Positions 43,429 to 53,950 of a stretch of DNA of 59,187 nt are shown in pieces; within the stretch, counting starts at the first letter, position 1; each line of letters starts with the position of its first letter. Under the pieces are notes generated by a model, which was not told the origin of the DNA, ran no database searches, and saw only the letters and a program-made list of their open reading frames with translations. The stretch covers positions 1 to 59,187 of the forward strand of contig JAUCBJ010006530.1 in assembly GCA_032718475.1 (NCBI GenBank), read 5' to 3'. Both the position numbers and the translations under genes were made by a program. Source of the stretch: Nemertoderma westbladi. Lineage: Eukaryota > Xenacoelomorpha > Nemertodermatida > Nemertodermatidae.

Positions 43429-43830
43429 TCAGTATGTTAGCGTATTTGAGTTGTCCAATGGACCGTAAGTCCCTATAGTGTTCTTGATTTCGTCCGCGAG
43501 TCGTAAAAGGTCGATCGGTTTCAAAATGCTGCCTCCTCTGCAGAGGTCTTCGATAATGGATTTAGCCATGGCGACGTTACTTCCGTAAATCGAATATAAA
43601 CGGTCGTACGCCAACTCAAAGGCATCTGGAACACCAATGAAGGTTTCCGCTAATCGTTTCAGCTCACCAGACAGGACTAGGAGCACGTAATTAAACTTCT
43701 CCGTCAAGGTGAAAGCGCACTTAGCAATCTGGGACTCTACGTAGTCTACCAATGTTCGCCAGTGTTTCGTTTTGCCAGAGAACTTCGGCGGTTACTGTGC
43801 CGGTAATCCGTGTCTAGCCGCGAATTTCGC
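43429..43830 (-). pseudogene. Element 2 gag capsid core
   Basis: The minus frame from 43752 has ESQIAKCAFTLTEKFNYVLL, VPDAFELAYDRLYSIYG and SILKPIDLLRLADEIKNTIG. The preceding codons (to about 43805) read PKFSGKTKHWRTLV, matching PHFTGLSKHWRTFI of the third gag remnant at 50.5 kb. BEL/Pao gag of the DUF1759 kind. Confidence 0.8.
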
Positions 43831-44193
43831 CATCTTGCTAACCAAATCCAACTGTCCGCATCCCTGTTCGGTTGCGTCGTCCAGTCATTCCCTTCCGCGC
43901 GTTGTTCGTTGGTAGGAAATATTAATAGGATCTTCTTCTCGATGGTTCGGAGTCTGTCTAGTCTCCTGTTCTCTCCTTGGTGGTCGATGTTGTCTAGGTT
44001 GTTCCAACTCCATGCTGGTTTGTGATCGATCCGACAGTTGCGTTTCGAGTCACTCTTCTATCTGAGCTAGACGGTCTGTTACAGGTCGCATTATTTCGGC
44101 GAGTCTGTTGGTGCTGATCGCTTCCGCTGGTTGCAACGTGGGTTTCTGTTGGGGTGTTTCTCATGGTGGGTTGTCAACGAATTGGTTAGTCAA

Positions 44194-44999
44194 TCATTCC
44201 TCTGGTTTGTAATCCGCTGCCGCTGCCGCTTCAGTACGGAATATTTCCCGTTCCGTCGACTCTGAGTCACTAGATGAGTTGCTGTCGTACGGATAAGGTG
44301 GTTGGCGGGTTCGCGTCCGGCGTATTACCTTTTGTCTCATTTGTTGAGGTCTAGAATCTACGGTTCTCCGTCTTTCGGTAGGCTCACAAGCCTTCCACGA
44401 AGTCGTAGGTCTCGTTAAACGTTGTTCGATCCTGTGGGTACAACCCACATCCGTCCTCCTCCGTTGTTCGGTAGGCTCGCAAGCCTTCCACGAAGTCGTA
44501 GGTTGCGTCAAACATTGTGTCAAAGGTCTAGTAAAGTAGTCGGGATTGCACAGCACGCCACAGGTTTAACTGCTAACGGCTTACTTACCTGATTAATTGT
44601 CATAAACGCAGGTTCCTCTCTTCCTACAAGTAGACTACGACTTACTGTAGGAGGACTAGATACATTACCTGCTAAAATTGGCGATGAAGTTGCCCTAGGT
44701 TGCGGTATTTCCGTCACAACAAACCTGTTACCTTGCGTCGAGCGCACAGGCGTTATTTCCTTAGGTTTTGTAACAAAGACCAGTTTTATCAGAGTTGTGG
44801 GGTTGAGCATAGGAATCACTTGTGGAAAACGTTCACAGTAATCCTCGACGAACTCATCTCTTCGATCCATCACTCCCACACTTCCTTCCTCGATTCGCTT
44901 CTGTATCCTGCGATATTGAGCTTCCAGGCGATCCAGGGCAGACAAATCGTGTCCAGCTCGCGATCTTATAGATCTATCTCTCGCGTTAATTTGTCTCAT
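44194..44999 (-). pseudogene. Element 2 gag, middle part (two overlapping frames)
   Basis: 44999-44520 begins with a basic helix (NARDRSIRSRAGHDLSALDR; LEAQYRRIQKRIEEG) and then a Pro/Thr-rich linker. 44556-44194 carries a 93-bp tandem duplication that includes the microrepeat twice (44377-44396, 44470-44489), here read as WKACEPTE. No enzymatic domain. Confidence 0.6.
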
Positions 45000-45678
45000 T
45001 AATTTGTCTCACTTCCATCTTGGCGCAAGTGTCAGATGCCGCTTTCTTCCGAGCCAACTCCGCTGCGTTTACTGTCGCAACTCGTGCTAATTCGTCGGCT
45101 GCAGCTTCTCGTGCCAAATCTTCCTCCAATCTTCTTAATTCCAAGGCTTCGACTTCTGCTTGCGCTTTGAGTTGCGCAATCCGTGCCTCATCTTCTCTCT
45201 GTTGTTTCTCTCCCTCGATGGCGATCTGTGCCATCTGTCGTTGCGCTTCTTCCTCGACGACTTGTTGTTGGCGTGCAACTTCCTGTAGTTGTTGAGTAAT
45301 TACATACGCTGTTCTACTAACATCGCCAACGTCGCTCCGCATGCTAACGAACGATCTATCTATTGGTGGATTTTGGTAGGCTCGCGAGCCTTCCGTAGTG
45401 AGAACTCCCGTCGTCCCTCGCGGTTCGACTTCCGGTTCTTCGATCGGTATGCCGTTTCTACGAAGAAAATTGGTGATCATCCCTAACCTCCCGTCCAGGC
45501 AGTATAGTTCTTCTTCCTCTTCGGGTTTTAACAACGCGTCCAAAACTGACTCACCTAGCAGTTGGGCGAACTGCTCCTGTTGAGCCAATCTTATTACTGA
45601 CTTAAACTGGAAAAGGCTTTCTCTCGCACTTACCAACTTATCTATTATCTTTACCTGAGTAAAGTTGTCGCCACGCAA
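44986..45678 (-). pseudogene. Element 2 gag, long coiled-coil part
   Basis: 230 codons. LFQFKSVIRLAQQEQFAQLL is followed by a spacer with one microrepeat (45375-45394, read as EGSRAY) and then an Ala/Glu/Arg coiled coil (EALELRRLEEDLAREAAADE). Comparable in kind to the coiled coil of element 1 gag, suggesting a shared gag layout. Confidence 0.65.
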
Positions 45679-46140
45679 TTGCGTGGCGACAAGTTCTGCT
45701 CTGCAAGTTTGTGTAAACCTTTAAGTTTATCTACGGAGGCATGTACACTACTTTCTATCCTTACCTGTAAGGTGTAGAACTCGTATCTCGACATCGGGGC
45801 GGTTAACTCGCGTAAAACGCGAAAACCTTCTCCAAGGTTTCGAGTAATCTGGGCCATGTGTCCTCCCATCATTCTAATGACATTTTCTTGGCTTCCCGCC
45901 AAGCTTACCATGTCTGGTTCCTGTGACCTGGTCTGCGGGATTGTAAGGAAATCCTCAATCCTGCCGTCGCCACGCATTGCGGCTTCCGATATTTCCGTTC
46001 GGGGTACCGGCGACGCACGCGGTGTGACATCGGTAGAATCTCGGGTTCTCCTTCTCGGTTCGTCTACTGTCGATCTGTCCGGGTCGCACGAGTCATAGTC
46101 GGTAGGGGGGGTATCGAGTCGAATGGGGTGTGTCACTCAT
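45651..46140 (-). pseudogene. Element 2 gag N-terminus
   Basis: The likely start ATG is at 46140. Its frame stops after 15 codons but the frame next to it stays open to 45651; the switch coincides with a C7 tract (plus-strand ggggggg, 46104-46112), a probable slip. Acidic/Arg-rich leader, then VIRMMGGHMAQITRNLGEGF and a helix with LHKLAEQNL. A perfect 28-bp palindrome (45665-45692) lies at the end and coincides with the next frame change. Confidence 0.6.
45665..45692. repeat. Perfect 28-bp palindrome inside gag
   Basis: TTGTCGCCACGCAA followed by its exact reverse complement. It sits exactly where the gag reading frame shifts. Confidence 0.9.
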
Positions 46141-47149
46141 GTCTTATTATATACGTCAAGTACGGGTAATAAAATGTCAAAGTATCGGAATGTTGAAATG
46201 TCAAACTTACCTTGGTATATATATATATAGCATATATATACCCTAACCGGTACAAATAAATCAACAAAGTCAGAATGTCGAAATGTCAAAATGTCCAAAT
46301 GTCAAACTTACCTTGATATATATATATATCATATATATACCCTAACCGATACAAATAAAACTAACAGAGTATATAATAAAATATGTAATAATCTAGCCTA
46401 CCAGCTAAATTTGTACGAATAAGTGAGATAATGGTATATGTTACCAAAATGTAGATCAACAAGTACAAATGATAGGCAAAACAGCAACGTCTAACAAGAA
46501 AAATAAGTACCAACAACACTACTAATTAGACAGTGAAACCCAGAAATTTTGAGTACTACTGTGCTTTCTAAGTTTGAACGACACGAGTCGTAAAACTACG
46601 CTCCTTTGATCTTCCAGTCGTGCAAATTCCCAAATACAAACTGGACGTGGGTCGTTCCGTTTTTCGGCGGCGCGGACAAATATTTTGTCTCCCAACCTTT
46701 GCGAAAAGCGGTCTAATCCTCGAAGCAGTACAGAAATGAGTCCTTGAGTCCTAAAAAGTCGAAGGTGAGAGTTTTACTTCTACTCTACGAAAAATCTTCC
46801 TAGGTACCGATACAACTTGGTCTTTAAACCCTATGTACCTTTTCAAATACCAAAAAGTAACACCGCACACACACGGTGTAAAACAAAATGCTACAAACTA
46901 ACTATTAGCTAGTCAAATATTAAATACGAAACTACTAGCTACCCTAAAGCCTACTGAAGCAGGGGACGATCTACAAATTACTAATTTTACTAACCTTAAA
47001 TTTTTTAAATATCTCCTACTTACAATAGCTAACAATATTTACATATATCTTACTTTAGGTAAGATATATCTACCATTTGCAAATCACAATTTGCAAACTA
47101 AACAATAAATATACCTCACTGTTGTGAGGTAAACAAACATATATCTCAC
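46141..47149 (-). other. Element 2 5' leader
   Basis: Non-coding, AT-rich, between gag and the right LTR. Two 101-bp tandem units (tcaaacttaccttg..., 46201 and 46302) with TA-rich middles. Next to the LTR, 'cctcactgttgtgaggt' forms a small hairpin. No TGG-type primer-binding site is evident at the LTR edge. Confidence 0.6.
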
Positions 47150-48454
47150 TGTTGTGTCCTCTACGGTAGGGACTACCTTACAGCCTACAAATCTACTAAT
47201 ACAAAGCTATAGAATATCTCTAAGCGTAAAGTCCAGTAGTATACCGCTTACCAGATCCTAGTAACGATGTATCTTACTGTAAGACTCTAGTAATGAAACG
47301 GGCTAGTACAGTATCTGACAACAAATCCCAGTCCAGGATATCTAAACAAACAGATACAATACACAAATTACTACTGGCGAGGAGCAGAGCCTGGTGTCAA
47401 ATCTATGTACGTGAGCGGGTCTAATGCCTACAAACTAGACAAAAGGATACCTGTCCTCTAACCGGTATGGCAGATGTACAGTTACAGTAACAGACCAAAC
47501 TCACGGGAAAACAATCCCCGCGCAGCGAATCCTAACTATCGCTGAAAGTCCGAAATACTGTAACTTGCCGCAGTGTGATTTATATGGTTTATATACGAGC
47601 TAGGTGGGTTACAGACCTAGCGTAACAATACTGATCTCCCTGTCTGAATCCTTCTAAAAAGGGTCGTGCCCAATATAACAATGCTGCTGCTCTAGGCAAA
47701 CAACAGTTAATAACGAAAATGAAACACTCCCTTGCCGTAACTAAATATCTGATCCTAATTTTACAAATACGAATGGTAAGTTATAGATATACTCTGCCTA
47801 AAGTGATCTAAAGTGCGCTATCTAGTAGAACTCTAAGGGTAAATATGTTTTAGGGCGTGTGTGTGTGTGTGTTACAATAAAACAATTTTGGTGTATATCA
47901 TTTACTAGGTTTTAGTAATTCTCTGACCAAAACAATACCGTGCGCTAGCTACTAAAATATGCTAGTCGCGCTTTGTAGAACTTTATACTTACAAATGACG
48001 TCAAAGCTCTCTCCTTCCTATCCACAACTCAACTGGGCAACCACGGTGTTAGTAACTACACCCGTGATCGGCACAAATACCAGATTCTGGTTGTAAGATA
48101 AGAAATAGGGATTAATTGCTACCGTACGTTAGCTGATCTGGTATACAAATTTGATTCTAGAACTTTGTTGCTGCGGTAGTTAACAGCAAATACCTATCAG
48201 TACGTGGCAAGGCGCGGTAGGATATTAATAAAACCTCCCTAGGCCAAGCGGTGTGCCGGTAGCAGAAATGCTCCTTGCCTGATCAAATAACTAACTTCAG
48301 GCAGGGGGGGGGGGGGGGTACTAATGTATGTTCTACAAAGCAAACCGGTACCAAACAGTCAGTACTGCAAATCACTAAATTATGGAATGTATGCTGTCTG
48401 TACCTAATATGTACTCGTGTACCGACGGACGGCAATAGCTCGCACCTATGAGGT
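47150..48454 (-). repeat. Element 2 right (5') LTR
   Basis: Plus-strand start TGTTGTGTCCTCTACGGTAG; shares 47150-47556 and 48168-48454 with the left LTR. Contains a (GT)n tract near 47860 and G15 (48304-48318). At 47171-47180 it reads ggactaccttacag, the uninterrupted counterpart of the element 1 insertion site. Confidence 0.8.
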
Positions 48455-48850
48455 ATACAGGTAACCTAGGGATTCGTAATACTGACAAGGGGGTTCTGCC
48501 TAGAACATAGTTATTTGATCCTAAAATTTGCGGCGTCCCAGGACGGCGTCACGCTTACCCTGATCTATAGGTCTTACGTCGGGCAAGGGCGTCAAACAAA
48601 GTCTTACCTTCCTCATAAAGCGGGCGCTGCATGGTAAGTGGAGTATTTCAAAGGGCGAAGGGGGTGCGCGGTCTAATCTAATGTGGGCGCTAGCGTGTTG
48701 TGGACATCTTTTCCCTGCGTTGCTGATGGCCTAACGGTCTAGGCGGCCATCTTCCTGATGCTTGGCTGTCCCAAAGTTGGACATTCAGAAAAGTGCATGT
48801 TCAGAACTTTTATAGTATATTTACAGTTTACAAAACTAATTCTTCATACA
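48455..48850. other. Possible outer LTR sequence of element 2 or host DNA
   Basis: GC-richer than the flanks and without ORFs. It follows the LTR without a visible TG...CA end or a match to the AAGAA flank of the left end, so the boundary cannot be set here. Confidence 0.35.
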
Positions 48851-48986
48851 TTCTTCTTTATATAGAGAGGGCTGGGTTGTAGGCTGAGACAAATAGGGGG
48901 TAAATAGAGGGAGGCCAGGGGAGTGGTTTTACAAACATTGTTGTAAAGCTAAACATATGACAAATCTGCTTTGAGAACAAACTTAC

Positions 48987-49094
48987 ATTGTCTCTTTCAA
49001 CTAATTTGTTGGAGTCCTCGTTGTTGTCTCCATTGCACTCCACAGCTAAAAGAGCTGCCAGAGCTGAGAGTAGGAGAGTTTCCTTTATTGACAT
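48987..49094 (-). CDS. First exon of a secreted protein (candidate exon 1 of the fibrinogen-related gene)
   Basis: An ATG at 49094 opens 36 codons: a signal peptide (MSIKETLLLSALAALLAVEC) then an Asn/Asp-rich stretch (NGDNNEDSNKLVERDN). At 48987 a strong donor, AAT|GTAAGT, ends the exon in phase 0. The fibrinogen-related exon at 13229-14080 is on the same strand, downstream, and starts in phase 0 with a short helix (GQQIQEQVAALEE), so joining them would give a secreted coiled-coil/fibrinogen-like protein of about 319 residues. The intron would be 34.9 kb, of which about 27 kb is the nested BEL pair. The exon is well supported; the link to 14 kb is inference. Confidence 0.6.
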
Positions 49095-49705
49095 TGTAGA
49101 GTTGTGATAAATAATTTTTTTACACAAACGAAAATACAATCTTCTGTGAATGACTTTAATAATGACAGAAACATACCCTATATTTCTACACAAGTAATAC
49201 TAATACACACATACAGTACACATTAGATACTGTCTGCTGTAAGCTTAGTGGAAGCCAAGTAGCTCAAAGTTAACGAAGGGATCAGTTTATATGAATAAAT
49301 AATTGGTCTATTTTCTTATTATAAGTAACGGACTGATAGACCAACACAAACTCTCCTACTAAAAAGGTTCATTGGATACCAGCCGTTGCCTAATAATAAT
49401 GGATATTGGTTTCAGTAAACTACAGTAGCAAAGAGGAAATAAGAGGATAATAGCAAAGCTGAGTTGATATGAATCTTTCAAGAAGAGTTTACAGAACCCA
49501 ACTGATGTAAAGAAAATTAAGATTGTAATTGAAAAAAAAATTAAGAAAAGTAAGATTGGGCTGTACCACCATGATCATATTGTTAGATACAATACTTTTC
49601 AGTGGGGATGGACTGATGGATTTGATGGCTGACTCCATTCTCGCATCGTATGTGGCATCCTGGATCAGGCTACTCTCGGACAAGTTGGAGGCCAGACAAT
49701 TTAGA

Positions 49706-50190
49706 ATGTTACAAAAATAACTTTTTTGCCCCAATTGCTTGGAAACTTTGACATGTTTTGCCATTTTAATATAGAAGTACAATGCAAAAAACCGTTTTGA
49801 AAAATATTTAGTGGAAAAGGTGTCACACGAGTCACAAAAACTGAGAGATTTAACAAAATATAGCAGTTTTAATTTACTGATAAATCTAGCGATAGATGAT
49901 TGCAATGATCTGAAACTCATGTTATGTAATGCATATATCATGGGCTTTCCAATAACGTTTTTTGCATTGTGAAATTGACAAGATCAGATGTGCCACATTG
50001 AATTTGAAAAATTGAATTTTTAAAAAAAATCTGAGAAATTTAACAAAATATAGCAGTTTTAATTTACCGATAAAATTGCAATGATCTGAAACTCATGTTA
50101 TGTAATGCATATATCATGGGCTTTCCAATAACGTTTTTTGCATTCTGAAATTGACAAGATCAGAGGTGTTACATTGAGTTTGAAAACTTA
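49706..50190. repeat. Long inverted repeat, left arm
   Basis: Inverted match to 52010-52442: both contain gccccaattgcttggaaact, ccattttaatatagaagt, aaaaccgttttgaaaaa and, twice, atgattgcaatgatctgaaa or its variant. The arm holds an internal duplication of about 190 bp. ORFs at 49489-49941 and 49529-49720 are incidental. Confidence 0.75.
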
Positions 50191-50214
50191 ACTAATTCTA
50201 TATGGGAATGTGCT

Positions 50215-51650
50215 GGTCCCCCCTGAGTTAGTTCAACTATTACTGACCTGGCCATCTTTACATTGCCGCCATACACAGTAACTAACCTGTCATAAGCCGC
50301 CTCAGAGGCATTGTCATCACCTATAAACGTACCACCAATTCCTTCAGTTGACCTCTCAACTGTTGGTATAAGTAGTTGAATTTGTCAGTCAGTGAGAAAT
50401 CCTGTTGTGCGACATTGGTCTTGATATAGTTGATGAAGGTTCTCCAATGTTTAGATAAACCAGTGAAGTGCGGAGGATGTAATGGAGGAAGACTGTGTCT
50501 CGCACTGAACCTAAAAAACTCCACTGCGATTGAGTTGACCATAGTATTGTCTTCCCTTCCTACCCGTTGATGGACATCAGTTGGAATCGGTTCCAACGGA
50601 TGGGTAGGATAACTTACCTGTGGACGAGTCCGCGAATTCGTCCTGTGATAGGTTACCTTCTCACTGACTGGTGGTCTATAGTCAATCTCAAATTCTGAGT
50701 CTGTCTGAATATTTATAACTGGGCATTATTGCAATTGTGGTGTTTTAAACTTGGGATAGTCTTCAGGACATTCTTTTGTTCTTCTGTTGTTCCTGTACTC
50801 TAAGTTTTTCATTCTCCTGTTGAGCTCGCTCTACATGGTCATTGACCTCAGGGATATTACACCTAACATGGTCGAACTCCTTATCCACCTGCACTTTGAC
50901 GTTCTTTGATTTCTTTGCTACACTTCTTGCACAACACTACATACAGTTTGAACTTGTCCCTGTACCTGTTGGACTTGTGACTGAATATGTTGGACTTTAC
51001 CTTTTTCTATGGATGACTTCATCCCACACCTCCTTATTACCTTCCCTAATTGCTAAATTTAATTGATACATATGGATCTTGGGCTTACCTGGAGTAGGAC
51101 TTGGATTAAACCGCTCACAGTCTCGAGCTCCATCCCACTCGGCTTGATCGCCTTCGTTAGTCACAAATCTTTACCGAGACTCTACTTGAGGTCGTAGATG
51201 TGGTTGGTTCTAATTGGTCTCTAGGTTCGGGCTCATGGCAACCTCCGGGGTGACTTATCTGGTTTCCAGGAGTCCCAGCATCCACTGGGTCCAACCAATC
51301 CTTGGCTACCAGTCTATAGATTTATTGCGCATAATGTTGATGTGCTTCTATGGGGTTGGCTCCATGTATCTCTTTGAAGCGCACAATCGATGGTTCAGGC
51401 TGCTGATTAGTGACTCAGCGCCGTCTCATTGTTTAGCAGGGATTGAGCCTGCTCGAGTTCTTGAGCAATCCATTTGCTGTCGATCCTCCAATTCATAGGC
51501 CTCCTGTTGCGATTTGGCCGCAGCCAACTGTCTTTGTTGTTCTAGAATTAATTCCTCCTTGTGTTGTTCCATCTCGAGTTTCTTCCTGGTGATGTCGCGT
51601 TGATGAGCCAAATGTTTGTTCTCTTCATTGACTGCTCACATTGAGTCGGG
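50215..51650 (-). pseudogene. Third BEL/Pao gag remnant, between inverted repeats
   Basis: The minus frame from 50596 has HPPHFTGLSKHWRTFINYIK and DFSLTDKFNYLYQQLRGQLK, continuing frameshifted with GDDNASEAAYDRLVTVYGGN near 50290; it aligns with gag of element 2 (43429-43830). Upstream (51611-51426) is a coiled coil (RKKLEMEQHKEELILEQQRQ). No protease or RT follows, so only the gag part is present. It lies wholly between the arms at 49706-50190 and 52010-52442. Confidence 0.75.
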
Positions 51651-52009
51651 CTTACTGACTGCGTACCGGCCTACCGATTTTAGCAGTCTTCCGACATTGG
51701 CAGTATTCCGTCCAAAAATTGGTAGTAGGCCTACCGGACCGGTTTAACTGCACGAATTGAACAAAATCACCTATTATTAAATTTTTAATTTTAAATTATA
51801 TGTAATTGTGGAAATGCTGCAATTTAATATTATTGTACTGTTGTTGTTGTAGTCTACTGTCCTACTGTACTTCAGTACTTTGTTGCATGGCCTTTATGAA
51901 TGAAGCAAAAGGGTCATGGAGTAACAGTAGTAGATGAAGTAGGTGCGTAGTACTGGTAAGGAGATTCACACACTCAGTTTTCATACATTTAGATCTTCAA
52001 TTTTGAAAT

Positions 52010-52442
52010 TGTAAAAATGATAAATGTATTACATAACATGAGTTTCAGATCATTGCAATCATCTGTCGCTAGATTTATCGGTAAATTAAAACTGCTATAT
52101 TTTGTTAAATTTATCAGATTTTTTTTAAAAATTCAATTTTTCAAACTCAATGTGACACATGTGATCTTGTCAATTTCACAAGGCAAAAAACGTTATTGGA
52201 AAGCCCATGATATATGCATTACATGACATGAGTTTCAGATCATTGCAATCATCTAGCGCTAAATTTATCAGTAAATTAAAACTGGTATATTTAGTTAAAT
52301 TTCTCAGATTTTGTGACTCGTGTGACACCTCTTCCACTAAATGTTTTTCAAAACGGTTTTTTGCATTGCACTTCTATATTAAAATGGCAAAATATGTCGA
52401 AGTTTCCAAGCAATTGGGGCAAAAAAGTGATTTTTGTAACAC
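52010..52442. repeat. Long inverted repeat, right arm
   Basis: Inverted counterpart of 49706-50190, with the same internal duplication (markers at about 52039 and 52229). Tips read GTTACAAAAAT on both sides. No clear flanking duplication was found. Confidence 0.75.
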
Positions 52443-53339
52443 CCTACCAGACATGTACCATGACTGGCTAGATTGAGGGGACTACCGGTTGTCAGCGCCT
52501 CAAGAACCCCAGTAGTTCCAGTTAGGGAGGACCGAATGACCCCTCCGCAAGAAGGGATCTGAATCCCGATTTTTCCAACTTTTCGTCGACTGTTCCAGGA
52601 GAAGTACTTCTGCAGTCACTTCTGCAACATGTTTTCGTCATTACATTTGTATTGTGTGATATAATATACAAAGCGGCTCAGACGGGCAACTGAGGAGCCA
52701 TGACCATCACGCAGTTCTACAAACACTCTGTCCACACTGGTACTGGGTTTAAGATTATATATATTACTTGAGTTTATATATATTACTCAGCGGTTTCAAT
52801 TATAGTATTATACTATAATTATATTAGATATAGAATTATACAGTTATAGTAGATATAGTATATATAGAGCATAGGGGCTGTGTCACATATTACGTAACGC
52901 TCAGAAGGGGGGGAGGGGTCTGCCTGAAACGTTACTATTTTGTTACAGAGGGGGTGGGGGGGTTCGGGAATAATCGTTACGTAACGCTGAAATCTGGGTA
53001 AGAAAGTAAATTATATCAATTTGCCAAAAGTTACAATATAAAACATTTATATTTAAATATGAAAGTCTTTAATATAACTTTCATAAAATTATTATTGATT
53101 ACAATACTCCCATTGGATGCAATAAACCTATAGGCCAGGTAACTTAGTGCCCGAATACTAACAGTGGCCCAAGTGGCCCTAAATGCTAGGTAGTATCTGA
53201 GGGAATAAGACCCCATGTCCTATTTTATTGTTTTCATATTAATAACTTGGTGATTGACAACTTAACCCTTTACTGCATGAATTATTGATGCTCCAAAGAA
53301 AAAAATTATTTTGGTGTTTTTCACAGTCATTTAGGTGTA
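52443..53339. other. No gene recognised
   Basis: Contains 'attacgtaacgct' twice in similar context (about 52890 and 52977) around G-rich sequence, perhaps a small element remnant. Otherwise AT-rich without coding support. Confidence 0.45.
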
Positions 53340-53950
53340 AAAAACCTAAAAATTGGGAATTTTTTTTTTTTTAAATATACTAGCACTTTTTGCACCTCTG
53401 TTGCACTAGTGCAACATCATGCATAAAGGGGATAGAAATATACATAATATTTGGCAAATTGTAAAGATGATTGTTTTCTTGATTCTTGTGTTGTACGGTT
53501 TTATGAGGGTTATGAATTCCATGGAATATATAAAAATGGCATGAGACATCTCAAACTTCTATATTTCCGCGGTAAATCGAAAATTTGGTGCTAGCACCAC
53601 TTTTTGAAAATCCTTGCAATAGATGAATTGATTGTAACATATTGTTTCATATTGTTTAACTAACATATTGCGTTATACTGGTTTATGGCGATTCTGAAAG
53701 TAATGAAATTTTTAAAAATGACACTAGAAATCTCAAACTTGTATTTTTCGGTGGTGGGTGGAAAATTTGGTGCTAGCACCAATTTTTGAAAATACTTGAA
53801 ATAGATAAATTGATTGTGACATCTTGGGGTCACTAGACATCTCAAAATCGCATTTTTTGGCGGTGGGTGTAAAATTTGGTGCCCGGCACCAAATTGTGTA
53901 AATATAGCCAATAGTAATTGTTGTGCGACATATTGTTTCCCGCGTTATAC
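53340..53950. repeat. Degenerate tandem array with TTGGTGCTAGCACCAA palindromes
   Basis: Three diverged units of roughly 110-185 bp, each with 'aaaatttggtgc..gcacca' (about 53580, 53762, 53872), 'gacat(c)tcaaa' upstream and an 'attgattgtgacat' segment. The central word is a perfect or near-perfect palindrome in each. ORFs at 53660-53969 (minus) only read the repeat. Confidence 0.65.

Larger units (their letters stand above)
36040..45394. repeat. Interspersed 20-bp microrepeat GGTAGGCTCGCAAGCCTTCC, eight copies
   Basis: Copies at 36040-36059, 37032-37051, 41670-41689, 41748-41767, 41826-41845, 44377-44396, 44470-44489 and 45375-45394, each with zero to two changes. The core GGCT-CGCA-AGCC is a hyphenated palindrome. 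In coding parts it is read on the minus strand as GRLASLP (four times), WKACEPTE (twice) and EGSRAY (once); one copy is non-coding. I found none in element 1 or outside the nested pair. Confidence 0.85.
35128..48454 (-). mobile_element. Element 2: older BEL/Pao retrotransposon (minus strand)
   Basis: Its LTR sequence occurs at 20940-20968 plus 35128-35789 (left, 3' LTR, split by element 1) and at 47150-48454 (right, 5' LTR). Between them, reading leftwards: leader, gag, CCHC knuckle, protease, RT, RNase H, linker, integrase and an extra ORF. Frames change at least six times and carry several stops, so it is dead. The right LTR has about 610 bp (47556-48167) that the left lacks. Beyond 48454 and 35789 the two sides differ, so the outer right end is unresolved and may reach about 48.8 kb. 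The left flank before TGTTGTG is AAGAA; no match was found at the right. Confidence 0.85.

Noticed and set aside
49489-49941. 150-codon minus-strand ORF
   Set aside because: Lies in the long inverted repeat; the inverted copy at 52 kb gives only broken fragments of the same reading, so it is chance openness.
52880-53000. Complete DNA transposon with 'attacgtaacgct' ends
   Set aside because: The two words are close together and no inverted ends or target duplication could be fixed.
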